The notes: generated by a model not told the origin, from the letters alone. A stretch of DNA of 6,155 nt from Alphaproteobacteria bacterium (GCA_030604165.1 JAUVWK010000176.1:1-6155), one strand, 5' to 3'. Shown: positions 1 through 6,114, counted from the stretch's first letter. Numbers and translations: made by a program.

Positions 1-235
1 ACATTCTGCCATCTCCCCTTTGACTGATTTGACTGAGCTCTCCCACTTCTTACCGAGCGGACATCGGTTCAATCTGCCGAACCCGCGTCGCCGAGGGACA
101 AGTTTCTTGCCGCCGATATTTTCGTTCCCTCTCCGACGGGCGGCCGATAGTCGCTTGATTTAAGCCCAGAATGCACGCCGAGTCACGTCTTCGCTCCGGC
201 TCGGCCGGGCCCTCGCAGTGGCTTCGACGCCCCCC
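1..235. other. Intergenic stretch, possible upstream region of a leftward gene off the left edge
   Basis: No convincing gene lies here. One rightward frame is open from position 2 to about 163, but its translation is rich in Pro, Arg and Ser, has no recognisable motif and looks like chance. On the minus strand, AAAGGGGAG (complement of 13-21) stands 8 bases before an ATG at 4-2, which is good Shine-Dalgarno spacing, so a leftward gene may begin at the edge. Another ATG at 12-10 abuts the purine run and is too close to it. Only one codon and a base of the candidate gene are visible, so nothing can be said of its product. A small hairpin, CCGGC-TCG-GCCGG (196-208), lies 28 bases beyond the dehydrogenase stop but has no T-run after it. 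Confidence 0.35.
19..36. repeat. Tandem pair of 9-bp direct repeats (TTTGACTGA x2)
   Basis: Two perfect, adjoining copies of TTTGACTGA occupy 19-27 and 28-36. Read on the minus strand they are TCAGTCAAA twice, immediately before the purine-rich candidate ribosome binding site at the left edge. Short direct repeats in such a position can be regulator half-sites or leader sequence. Two 9-mers are too little to decide, and slipped-strand duplication would give the same picture. Confidence 0.45.
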
Positions 236-1132
236 CTAGCGCCGCGGCGTCAGGCCGCTGAGCTCTTCCATCACCTGGACATAGCCGAAGAAATCGTCTT
301 CGCCCCGGCCGCTGGCGATCATCGCGCTCCAGCCTTGCCGGACCATGGCGGTGAGCGGCATCGGTGTGCTGGTCTCACGCGCCGCCTCGAGCACGAGATC
401 GAAATCCTTGGCCATCTGCGCCGCGCTGAAGGTCGGGGTGAAGTCCCTCTGTTGCAGCGGCTGCAACTTATAGCCCACCAGTGGCGAGGCGATGGCGCTG
501 TTGCCGATCACCTCGAGCATGCCGTCCCAATCCATGCCGCTGCGCTCGGCGAAGGCAAGCGCCTCGCCCATCATCGCGGCGGTGACGCCGACCATCATGT
601 TCAGCGCCAGCTTGACGTAGCGCGCCTGCTCGGCCTCGCCGACGTGATAAAGCTTTTTGCCCATGGTCTCGAGCAGCGGCCGTGCCCGCTCGAGGTCGGC
701 CGCCGTGCCCGAAACCAGAATGGTGAGCGTGCCGGCGGCGGCCAGCACAACGCCGCCCGAAACCGGCGCCCGCAAATAGCCGATGCCCCGCTCGGCGGCA
801 AGGCCGGCGACGCGCGCGGAGGCCGCGGGCGAGACCGTGCTCATATCGATGTAGCAGCTGCCGGCCTTGGCCGCTTGCAAGAGGCCTGTCTCGCCTTCGG
901 TAATGGCGGCGAGCGCGGCGTCGTCGGAAATCATCGAGATGATGATCTGCGCGGCGCGCGCCAGCGCCGCCGGACTATCGGCCACGGCCGCGCCGGCCTT
1001 CGCCAGCGTCTCGGTCTTGGCGCGGCTGCGGTTATAGACCGTCAGCGGGTAGCCGGCCTTGAGCGCGTTGTGGGCCATCGGCACACCCATCTTGCCAAGT
1101 CCGATCCAGCCGACGGTCGGCTTTTTCGCCAT
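236..1132 (-). CDS. NAD(P)-dependent beta-hydroxyacid dehydrogenase, 3-hydroxyisobutyrate dehydrogenase family
   Basis: This is a 298-residue cytosolic oxidoreductase, the usual length for the family, whose members interconvert 3-hydroxy acids and semialdehydes or reduce related small acids. The N-terminal Rossmann fold opens with VGWIGLGKMGVPMA (about 7-20), the dinucleotide-binding glycine motif followed by the family's MGxPM. Further marks are DMSTVSP (96-102), the substrate-binding loop APVSGG (122-127) with Ser125, and the probable catalytic Lys174 in VKLALNMM with Asn178 four residues on. The C-terminal helical domain keeps AKDFDL (241-246). The residue just before Asn178, often a second Asn in this family, is Leu here. 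VYNRSRAKT after the second strand has Asn-Arg-Ser-Arg, which more often goes with NADP preference; this is a weak inference. GAGGAG (complement of 1141-1146) lies 8 bases before the ATG and supports the start. The exact substrate (3-hydroxyisobutyrate, tartronate semialdehyde, succinic semialdehyde or another) cannot be read from the sequence, and no neighbour points to a pathway. Confidence 0.93.
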   Translation of the reverse strand: MAKKPTVGWIGLGKMGVPMAHNALKAGYPLTVYNRSRAKTETLAKAGAAVADSPAALARAAQIIISMISDDAALAAITEGETGLLQAAKAGSCYIDMSTVSPAASARVAGLAAERGIGYLRAPVSGGVVLAAAGTLTILVSGTAADLERARPLLETMGKKLYHVGEAEQARYVKLALNMMVGVTAAMMGEALAFAERSGMDWDGMLEVIGNSAIASPLVGYKLQPLQQRDFTPTFSAAQMAKDFDLVLEAARETSTPMPLTAMVRQGWSAMIASGRGEDDFFGYVQVMEELSGLTPRR

Positions 1133-1241
1133 CCTATTCGCTCCTCAATACGGCCTTGGTCGCCGAAACCCCGGCCCGCGGCCGCCACGTCACCGGGCCC
1201 GACCGCCGTCTAGCCGGGACAGGCTCGCTGACGCTGAGCGC

Positions 1242-1493
1242 TCATTCCTCGGCCGGCACGCGCTCGGCGGCCTCCACCGCGCCCGTGTCCACCGCGCCCG
1301 TGTCCACCGCGTCCGTGTCCACCGCGCCCGTGTTCACCGCGTCCGCGTCCACCGCACCCGTGTTCACCGCGTCCGCGTCCGCCTTTCTCCTCTCCGCTTT
1401 TTCCGCCTTGGCCTTGGTCCGAGCGGCCTTCTTGGCGGCTTTTGCCCGCTCGCGTTCCATGCGTTCGAATCTGTAGTTGGGCTTACGTGCCAT
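1242..1493 (-). CDS. Small basic coiled protein with acidic pentapeptide-repeat tail, unknown function
   Basis: The 83-residue product has two opposite halves. Residues 1-37 (from MARKPNYRFERMERERAKAA) are very rich in Lys, Arg, Ala and Glu and should form a charged helix. This part resembles small uncharacterised proteins I recall from alphaproteobacteria. Residues 39-73 are seven successive pentads of the form [D/N]-[A/T]-[D/G]-A-V, and the tail EAAERVPAEE is acidic. There is no signal peptide, membrane segment or catalytic motif. A strong Shine-Dalgarno sequence, AAAGGAG (complement of 1498-1504), lies 4 bases before the ATG, which favours real translation despite the low-complexity composition. 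The gene follows typA by 126 bases on the same strand and precedes the dehydrogenase by 109. Both halves together could give a helix with one positive and one negative end, but any role, such as nucleic-acid or ribosome binding, is a guess. Confidence 0.75.
   Translation of the reverse strand: MARKPNYRFERMERERAKAAKKAARTKAKAEKAERRKADADAVNTGAVDADAVNTGAVDTDAVDTGAVDTGAVEAAERVPAEE
1273..1377. repeat. Seven tandem 15-bp units inside the small-protein gene
   Basis: Seven 15-base units follow without gaps: 1273-1287, 1288-1302, 1303-1317, 1318-1332, 1333-1347, 1348-1362 and 1363-1377, with plus-strand consensus TCCACCGCGCCCGTG. Units 1, 2 and 4 are identical; 5 and 7 are identical to each other (TTCACCGCGTCCGCG); 3 and 6 differ from the consensus by one base each. 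The period is a multiple of three, so copy-number change would add or remove whole pentapeptides in the gene on the minus strand without breaking its frame. The alternation of unit types suggests that 30-base double units were also duplicated. Confidence 0.95.
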
Positions 1494-1584
1494 GTTGCTC
1501 CTTTCTGCCGTTGCGACGACGACGGCACCGCAGCCGCCGAGCTTGCCGCGCGATCATTGTACAAGGTTCTTCGTGTAGGGAAAT

Positions 1585-1600
1585 CACCGCGTGACCGGTG
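1585..1600 (-). terminator. Weak candidate terminator hairpin after typA
   Basis: On the minus strand, beginning 20 bases after the typA stop, CACCG-GTCACG-CGGTG forms a perfect 5-bp stem with a 6-base loop, followed by ATTTCCC. The stem is short and the T-run is only three bases, so as an intrinsic terminator it is marginal. It is the only hairpin I see between typA and the small gene downstream. Confidence 0.25.
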
Positions 1601-1619
1601 CGCTCAAACTAGAAAGGCG

Positions 1620-3443
1620 CTAGGCCGCGCGCGAGGCCCGTTTCCGTTCGTGCTCGGTGAGCAGCTTCTTGCGAATTCGGATCGATTCGGGAGTGACCTC
1701 GACCAGCTCGTCGTCATCGATGAATTCGAGGGCGTATTCCAAGGTCACCTGAACCGGTGGCGATAGCAGGATATTTTCGTCGCTACCGGCGGCACGGATG
1801 TTGGTCAGCTGTTTCGCCTTGAGCGGGTTGACGGCCATATCGGTGGCGCGGGCATTGATGCCAATGACCATTCCGCCATAGACCTCCGTGCCGTGAGCGA
1901 CGAACAGACGACCGCGATTCTGCAGGTTATTGAGGGCGTAGGCCAACGCCTTGCCGGTTGCCATGGATATCAGCACGCCGTTGCGGCGCTCGCCGAGGGT
2001 GCCGGCCACCTTCGGGCCATAATGATCGAAGGCGTGGTAGATCAAGCCGGTGCCGGAGGTCGTGGTCAGAAACTCCGAGCGGAAGCCGATCAGGCCGCGG
2101 CTGGGAATCTGGCAGTCGAGGCGCACCCGGCCCTTATCGTCCGAGGCAATATCGCGCAGTTCGCCGCGGCGCTCGCCGAGCTTCTCGATAACCGCGCCCT
2201 GGTGTCGCTCCTCGACATCCAGGGTTAGGGTCTCCCACGGCTCGCAGGTTTCGCCATCGATGGTTTTCAGAATGACCTCGGGCCGCGAGATGGCGAGCTC
2301 GAAGCCTTCGCGCCGCATGGTCTCGATCAGCACGGCGAGGTGCAATTCGCCGCGGCCGGAGACCTTGAACTTGTCCGCGTCGTCCGTCGGCTCGACGCGC
2401 AGCGCCACATTGTGGATCAGTTCCTGCGCCAGGCGTTCGCGCAAATTTCGGCTGGTAACGAATTTTCCCTCTCGCCCGGCGAACGGCGAGTCGTTGACCT
2501 GGAAGGTCATGGTGATGGTCGGTTCGTCGACCACCAGGGCCGGCAGCGCCTCGGGGCGCTCCGGATCGCACACCGTATCGGAAATATGCAGCTCGTCCAA
2601 ACCGGTGAAGGCGATGATCTGGCCGGCCTCGGCCGCCTGCCATTCGATTCGTTCCAGACCGTGAAAGCCGAGAATCTGCAAGACCCGGCCGCTCCGGCTC
2701 GTGCCGTCCGCACCCAGCACCGTCACGCCGTTGTTGCGCCGGATGCGGCCCCGCTGCACGCGGCCGATCCCGATCACGCCGACATAGCTGGAATAATCGA
2801 GCGCGCTGACTTGCAGTTGGAAGGGCCCGTCCGGGTCCACGTCGGGTGGCGGCACATGATCTACGATGGTCTGAAACAAGGCGTCCAATTTTCCGCCGCG
2901 CTCGACCGGGTCCAAGGACGCCCAGCCCTGGGTGGCGGAGGCATAGACCACCGGAAAGTCCAACTGCGCGTCGCTCGCGCCCAAACGGTCGAACAAATCG
3001 AAGGTTTGATCGACGGTCCAGTCGGGTCGGGCGGCCGGGCGATCGACCTTGTTGACGACAACGATGGGGCACAGCCCTTGGGCGAGGGCCTTGCTGGTTA
3101 CGAAGCGGGTCTGCGGCATCGGCCCTTCGACCGCGTCGACCAGCAGCAGCACCGAATCCACCATCGACAGCACGCGCTCAACCTCGCCGCCGAAGTCGGC
3201 GTGACCGGGCGTATCGACGATATTGATACGCCAGTCGCGCCACTTGATGGCGGTGTTCTTGGCCAGGATGGTAATGCCGCGCTCGCGCTCGAGATCATGT
3301 GAATCCATGACCCGCTCCTGCACCTCGCCAAATTCTTCGAGGGCGCCGGATTGACGCAGCAGTTGGTCCACCAGCGTGGTCTTGCCATGATCCACGTGGG
3401 CGATGATGGCGATATTGCGCAGATTGCCGACGCTGTCGTTCAT
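1620..3443 (-). CDS. typA: Ribosome-associated translational GTPase TypA/BipA
   Basis: TypA is a GTPase of the EF-G/LepA class that binds the 70S ribosome in its GTP form and supports ribosome assembly and growth under stress, notably cold. From the ATG at 3443 the product has 607 residues, matching the usual family length. The G domain shows G1 AHVDHGKT (15-22), switch I RERGITI (53-59), G3 DTPGH (77-81) and G4 NKVD (131-134), with a G5-like YASATQGW further on. It continues into the beta-barrel domain (near YSSYVGVIGIGRVQRG), the EF-G-like domains III and V (GRGELHLAVLIETMRREGFE) and the TypA-specific C-terminal domain, with GTGLIYHAFDHY, the LNNLQNRGRLFV region and the ending VTPESIRIRKKLLTEHERKR. 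The frame stays open upstream to an ATG at 3590, but the extra 49 residues are unlike the family, whose members start within a few residues of LRNIAIIAHVDHG. AGGA lies shortly before the chosen ATG, a weak ribosome site. No lesion is seen. Confidence 0.97.
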   Translation of the reverse strand: MNDSVGNLRNIAIIAHVDHGKTTLVDQLLRQSGALEEFGEVQERVMDSHDLERERGITILAKNTAIKWRDWRINIVDTPGHADFGGEVERVLSMVDSVLLLVDAVEGPMPQTRFVTSKALAQGLCPIVVVNKVDRPAARPDWTVDQTFDLFDRLGASDAQLDFPVVYASATQGWASLDPVERGGKLDALFQTIVDHVPPPDVDPDGPFQLQVSALDYSSYVGVIGIGRVQRGRIRRNNGVTVLGADGTSRSGRVLQILGFHGLERIEWQAAEAGQIIAFTGLDELHISDTVCDPERPEALPALVVDEPTITMTFQVNDSPFAGREGKFVTSRNLRERLAQELIHNVALRVEPTDDADKFKVSGRGELHLAVLIETMRREGFELAISRPEVILKTIDGETCEPWETLTLDVEERHQGAVIEKLGERRGELRDIASDDKGRVRLDCQIPSRGLIGFRSEFLTTTSGTGLIYHAFDHYGPKVAGTLGERRNGVLISMATGKALAYALNNLQNRGRLFVAHGTEVYGGMVIGINARATDMAVNPLKAKQLTNIRAAGSDENILLSPPVQVTLEYALEFIDDDELVEVTPESIRIRKKLLTEHERKRASRAA

Positions 3444-3735
3444 GATCCTGATGTGCCTGAAGAAAGTGACCCAGGGGTTAACACCGCCCCTTGGTATGAT
3501 TGCCGCCGTCATCGACGCGCCGCCGCATTGCTCGCGCCATAGCATTTCGGCCCGTCCCGCGCGCGGTCGTGGCAGGCGGCTGAACGGCAATGATCTCGGG
3601 ACGTGGCGCGGCCGGCGATATCGGGCGCGCAGCGGGCAATCGCGAGATTATGTTGCGCTGCACAAATGCGCTCTATCTTGTCTCATGTCAAGCACTTAAG
3701 GCTTTTGTGCCCGCACCAACGGTCGCTCCTTGGCA
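3444..3735 (-). other. Intergenic leader region of typA
   Basis: These 292 bases separate the ABM gene from typA and hold no gene I can support. The typA frame is open through the proximal 147 bases, but its translation (MPFSRLPRPRAGRAEM and on) lacks any family similarity. The most promoter-like part is the AT-richer distal end near 3660-3715. No clear intrinsic terminator follows the ABM gene: GTGC-GG-GCAC (complement of about 3707-3716) has a loop too small to fold well. Confidence 0.5.
3663..3691 (-). promoter_or_regulatory. Tentative typA promoter
   Basis: On the minus strand a perfect TTGACA (complement of 3686-3691) is followed after 17 bases by CATTTG (complement of 3663-3668). The -35 hexamer is ideal, but the -10 matches TATAAT poorly. 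Alphaproteobacterial housekeeping promoters tolerate weak -10 boxes, so this is plausible. It would give typA a leader of about 210 bases. Confidence 0.35.
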
Positions 3736-4053
3736 TCAGTAGGTGCGCCGGTCGCGGCTTTCGTAATGCGCCGAGCGCGCATCGAAGCGGGCCAGGAGGT
3801 CGCGAGCCTTGGGCGGGACATAGGCGGTTTCGTAATCGTCGCCCGCGAACGCCTTCACGGCGTCCCATGACTCGAACCGCATGATGGTGATGAATTCGAC
3901 CTCGTCATCCAAGCGGCGGCGGAAGAGCTCGATCCCCCGGTAGCCGTCGACCGCTTTGGCCTCGACGCCGGGGAAGATTTCGCTCTTCAGAAGGCTCTCG
4001 TAGCGATCGGCGTTCTCGGGCGTGGTCCAGCCGTGCCAAATTCTGCCAATCAT
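3736..4053 (-). CDS. Antibiotic biosynthesis monooxygenase (ABM)-like dimeric alpha/beta-barrel protein
   Basis: The 105-residue protein has the length and pattern of the ABM/dimeric ferredoxin-like fold. A first strand, MIGRIWHGWTTPE, is followed by a helix (NADRYESLLKSEIFPGV), a strand with GYRGIELFRR (about 38-47), a strand with VEFITIMRFESWDAVKAFAGDD (about 52-73) and a final helix. The W-x-S/T-x-A-hydrophobic arrangement after the strand (FESWDAVKAF) is typical of ABM and related stress-response proteins. Family members include cofactor-free monooxygenases, haem-degrading enzymes and proteins of unknown activity. There is no sign of which applies, and the name should not be read as evidence of antibiotic synthesis. 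The ATG overlaps the transporter stop in an ATGA (4050-4053) and is preceded by GGAG (complement of 4061-4064) at 7 bases, so the two genes are very likely translated from one message. Confidence 0.78.
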   Translation of the reverse strand: MIGRIWHGWTTPENADRYESLLKSEIFPGVEAKAVDGYRGIELFRRRLDDEVEFITIMRFESWDAVKAFAGDDYETAYVPPKARDLLARFDARSAHYESRDRRTY

Positions 4054-5015
4054 GATTGTTCTCCGTTCTTGCCTTTGCCCGCGGGCCCGGCGCGCAGGAT
4101 GCGCCGGTAGAGGGGGTTAAGCAGGGCGGGCAATACATACATTGGCACCTGGCCCATGGCAAAGAACAGCACCGTATCGAAATGGGCCTTGTCGGCGAGC
4201 GCGGCCAGCACCAGGCCCATATTGCGGTTGCCCGCCATCAGGCCGACCGAGACCGCCTCGCGTCGGCCGAGCCCGAGCGAGAGTCCGCCGCCCACGGCCT
4301 GCAAGGCCAGGTTGGCGGCGAAAGCGGCGCCGAGGCAGAGCAGCACATAGCCCGGCCGGCTGAGCAGCGCCGCCGTGACCCCGTCCATGATGGCGAGCGC
4401 GAAGAGCAGCAAGGCAATGATTCCGACGCCCTCGATCGGCCGGGCATGGCGCGCGAGCCAGCCGGCCGGCGCCAGGCGCCGGATCAGGAGGGCGGCCAGA
4501 AACGCCCCGCCCACCAAGGCGCCGAGGCGGAGGATGAAGTCGGCGAAGCTGATATCGATCTCCAGATCGAGCAGCCACAGCGCCATGACCGGCAGGGTCA
4601 GCGGCGTCAACACCGTGGCGAGCACCACCGTGACCACGACCAGCGCGGCATCGAGCCCGAGGAGCAAGGCGATCGCCGCGCCCGCCGTGATCGGCGGCGC
4701 CGCCGCCATCAGCACCAGCGCGGTCAGCAGCGGCGCCGGCGGGTCGAGCGCTCCGAGCGCGGCCCAAAGCACAAGCGGCGAGAGCAGCAAAAAGCTCAAC
4801 GCCAGAAGCGCCACCAGAAGCGGCCGGCGGACATAGCCGAGCAAGGCGCGCCAATCGAGCCGCACCAGGGCGACGGTCAGCGACAGCGCGATCATGGGCA
4901 CGAGCAGCGGGCGGGCGAGCGTCGCCAGCGGCGGCGCGACGACGCCGAGCAGCACGCCCGCGGCGAGGATCGGTGGGCCGTGCCGCGCCACCCAGTCGAG
5001 GCCGCGCCCGATCAC
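4050..5015 (-). CDS. BASS/SBF-like (bile acid:sodium symporter family) membrane transporter
   Basis: The 321-residue product is almost wholly hydrophobic, with about nine or ten membrane segments, for example near 15-35, 38-52, 65-88, 95-120, 123-148, 160-178, 197-217, 222-242 and 280-300. Length, topology and two family-like stretches suggest the bile acid:sodium symporter/arsenite-exporter fold: AAAPPITAGAAIALLLG (104-120), at the place of the first crossover helix, and VGLMAGNRNMGLVLAAL (257-273), matching the second, where the GN-x-N-x-x-L pattern is characteristic. It would move a small organic anion or oxyanion across the inner membrane, probably with a cation. The substrate is not deducible, and the first crossover motif is divergent. 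The start is GTG at 5015: upstream in frame there is no ATG, GTG or TTG before a TAA, but no clear ribosome site precedes it, so initiation may be weak or leaderless-like. The C-terminus is basic (RRILRAGPAGKGKNGEQS), fitting a cytoplasmic tail. It is translationally coupled to the ABM gene. Confidence 0.8.
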   Translation of the reverse strand: MIGRGLDWVARHGPPILAAGVLLGVVAPPLATLARPLLVPMIALSLTVALVRLDWRALLGYVRRPLLVALLALSFLLLSPLVLWAALGALDPPAPLLTALVLMAAAPPITAGAAIALLLGLDAALVVVTVVLATVLTPLTLPVMALWLLDLEIDISFADFILRLGALVGGAFLAALLIRRLAPAGWLARHARPIEGVGIIALLLFALAIMDGVTAALLSRPGYVLLCLGAAFAANLALQAVGGGLSLGLGRREAVSVGLMAGNRNMGLVLAALADKAHFDTVLFFAMGQVPMYVLPALLNPLYRRILRAGPAGKGKNGEQS

Positions 5016-5287
5016 GGGCCGCGCGCCGCGCCGCAGGGAGCTGGGAGAGGAAAGGATAATTCTCTTTTTTTCAAGCCTTTACCTGCCATTCGTCTTGACG
5101 GCGGGGCGCCCGTTACCAGTTTGCACGGCGGCTTTCGGATTGCAACGCGGCCACCGCCCCGCCCGCCTGGACTGCTGCTCGGTGTGGTTGAGAAGTCCTG
5201 AAGAAATCACGGCAATTCTCTTGGAAATAGACATGAAAATTTTTGTTGTTTTATTTTATCTTGCCGAATGATTGCTTTATCTGGAAA

Positions 5288-5308
5288 CGATTTATAAAAA
5301 ATCGCGAT
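5288..5308. repeat. Two overlapping inverted repeats in the AT-rich block
   Basis: CGATTT-ATAAA-AAATCG (5288-5304) is a perfect 6-bp inverted repeat with a 5-base spacer. Its right arm runs into ATCGCGAT (5301-5308), a perfect 8-base palindrome. The arrangement could be a binding site for a dimeric DNA-binding protein or a small hairpin. It lies 96-116 bases before the ParA-like start codon. It lacks the trailing T-run of a rightward terminator. Read leftward, the loop and arms include T-rich bases, but no leftward gene ends here. Confidence 0.5.
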
Positions 5309-5342
5309 ATACCGTACTCCCAAGATTTCGTCGTTCTAGTGA

Positions 5343-5356
5343 CTCGTATAATCGAG
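5343..5356 (+). promoter_or_regulatory. Candidate ParA-operon promoter: consensus -10 box inside a palindrome
   Basis: A perfect TATAAT (5347-5352) lies 51 bases before the ParA-like ATG and is bracketed by CTCG (5343-5346) and CGAG (5353-5356), which are exact reverse complements. At 17-base spacing the -35 position reads GATTTC, a poor match, so the promoter may be weak or need an activator. The arms around the -10 box would suit a repressor that blocks polymerase. Transcription would begin near 5359, giving a leader of about 45 bases that includes the ribosome binding site. Confidence 0.5.
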
Positions 5357-5403
5357 GCGCTGTTCTGTTAACTCGGATTAGCTTGAGGAGGAGCGGAAAG
5401 TCG

Positions 5404-6114
5404 ATGTTGGTGCTGGCGGTTGCATCCCAAAAAGGCGGCTCGGGCAAGACCACGCTGTGCGGGCATATCGCGGTTCAGGCCGAGCGCGCGGGCGCCGGCC
5501 CGGTGGCGCTGGTGGACACCGACCCGCAGGGCAGCCTGTCGGAGTGGTGGAACGCGCGGCCGTTCGATACGCCGAGCTTTGCGCGCACCTATGTGGCGCG
5601 GTTGGCGCAGGATCTCGACCATATGCGCAGCAACGGGGTGCGGTTGGTGATTGTCGACACGCCGCCGGCGATCACCGCGACCATCGTCGAGGTGGTCCGT
5701 GCCGCCGACCTGGTCGCCGTGCCGATCCGGCCGAGCCCGCACGATCTCAGGGCGGCCGGCGCCACCGTCGAGCTGGTCGAGGCCCTGGACAAGCCGCTGG
5801 TCTTCGTCGTCAACGCCGCGCCGCCGCGCGCGCGCATCACCTCGGAGGCCGCCATCGCGCTCTCGCAACATGGCACCGTCGCGCCTACCATCGTGCATCA
5901 GCGCACCGATTTCGCGGCCAGCATGATCGATGGCCGCACCGTGATGGAGTTGCGCAATGGGGCGCGCTCGTCGCGGGAAATCGAGCTGCTCTGGGAATAT
6001 CTCGAGCGCCGGCTCGACAAGACGGCGGGCCAGGCGGTGCTGCCGACCGGGCACACTATCTCCGAGCTGGAGGCGGCGTTCGCCGCCGCGCCGGAGCGGC
6101 GGCTTATGCCATGA
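5404..6114 (+). CDS. ParA/MinD-superfamily deviant-Walker ATPase, orphan (no ParB seen)
   Basis: The 236-residue protein is a P-loop ATPase of the kind that positions DNA, chemoreceptor clusters or other cargo by ATP-driven dimerisation and, usually, binding to the nucleoid. It has the deviant Walker A KGGSGKTT (10-17) with signature Lys10 and catalytic Lys15, the A' region ALVDTDPQGSLSEWW (35-50), Walker B VIVDTPP (83-89) with Asp86, and VAVPIRPSPHDLRA (about 107-120). There is no N-terminal helix-turn-helix domain, so it is of the short class and would not act as its own repressor in the manner of P1 ParA. The frame is open back to 5272, but the extra 44 residues are unlike ParA and run through the candidate promoter. 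The purine-rich GAGGAGGAG (5385-5393) before the ATG at 5404 fixes the start. The stop overlaps the next ATG, so a partner is probably co-translated. Its cargo is unknown: plasmid-type partitioning is less likely beside TypA on a chromosome. Confidence 0.9.
   Translation: MLVLAVASQKGGSGKTTLCGHIAVQAERAGAGPVALVDTDPQGSLSEWWNARPFDTPSFARTYVARLAQDLDHMRSNGVRLVIVDTPPAITATIVEVVRAADLVAVPIRPSPHDLRAAGATVELVEALDKPLVFVVNAAPPRARITSEAAIALSQHGTVAPTIVHQRTDFAASMIDGRTVMELRNGARSSREIELLWEYLERRLDKTAGQAVLPTGHTISELEAAFAAAPERRLMP

Larger units (their letters stand above)
5016..5403. other. Divergent intergenic region with AT-rich block
   Basis: The 388 bases between the leftward transporter and the rightward ParA-like gene show no gene I can support. 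The left part (5016-5200) has ordinary GC content apart from a T-run at 5065-5071. The stretch 5221-5300 is about 25% G+C by my count, in strong contrast to its surroundings, and contains runs such as 5238-5260 made almost only of A and T. It is followed by symmetric sequence elements and a candidate promoter for ParA, listed separately. A 12-codon frame, MKIFVVLFYLAE (5233-5271), lies in the AT-rich block with only a poor ribosome site (GGAAA). No promoter for the transporter stands out. Confidence 0.6.

Noticed and set aside
194..210. CCGGC-TCG-GCCGG hairpin as terminator of the dehydrogenase
   Set aside because: A 3-base loop and no T-run on the minus strand after it. GC-rich DNA gives such stems often.
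218..1213. Long plus-strand frame (331 codons) across the dehydrogenase gene
   Set aside because: It is antisense to a well-supported dehydrogenase, has His/Arg/Gly-rich composition and no motif. Such frames are common opposite GC-rich genes.
1059..1766. Plus-strand frame (235 codons) with repeated HRARVHRVRV pentads
   Set aside because: The repeat is the 15-bp tandem array read on the wrong strand. The minus-strand frame has a strong ribosome site and a family-like N-terminus; this one has neither.
2340..3302. Plus-strand frame (320 codons) opposite typA, and the minus-strand out-of-frame one at 2134-3072
   Set aside because: Both lie wholly inside the intact typA gene and have no recognisable domain.
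5046..5071. AGAG ... CTCT followed by a seven-T run, resembling a rightward terminator
   Set aside because: The stem is only 4 bp with a 12-base loop, and no rightward gene ends before it.
4056..5201. Long plus-strand frame (381 codons) across the transporter gene
   Set aside because: Its Gln/Arg/His/Glu-rich low-complexity translation is the expected shadow of a hydrophobic GC-rich membrane protein on the other strand.
5272..5403. N-terminal extension of the ParA-like protein to an ATG upstream
   Set aside because: The 44 added residues have no ParA character and cross the TATAAT palindrome. A strong purine-rich ribosome site precedes the ATG at 5404.
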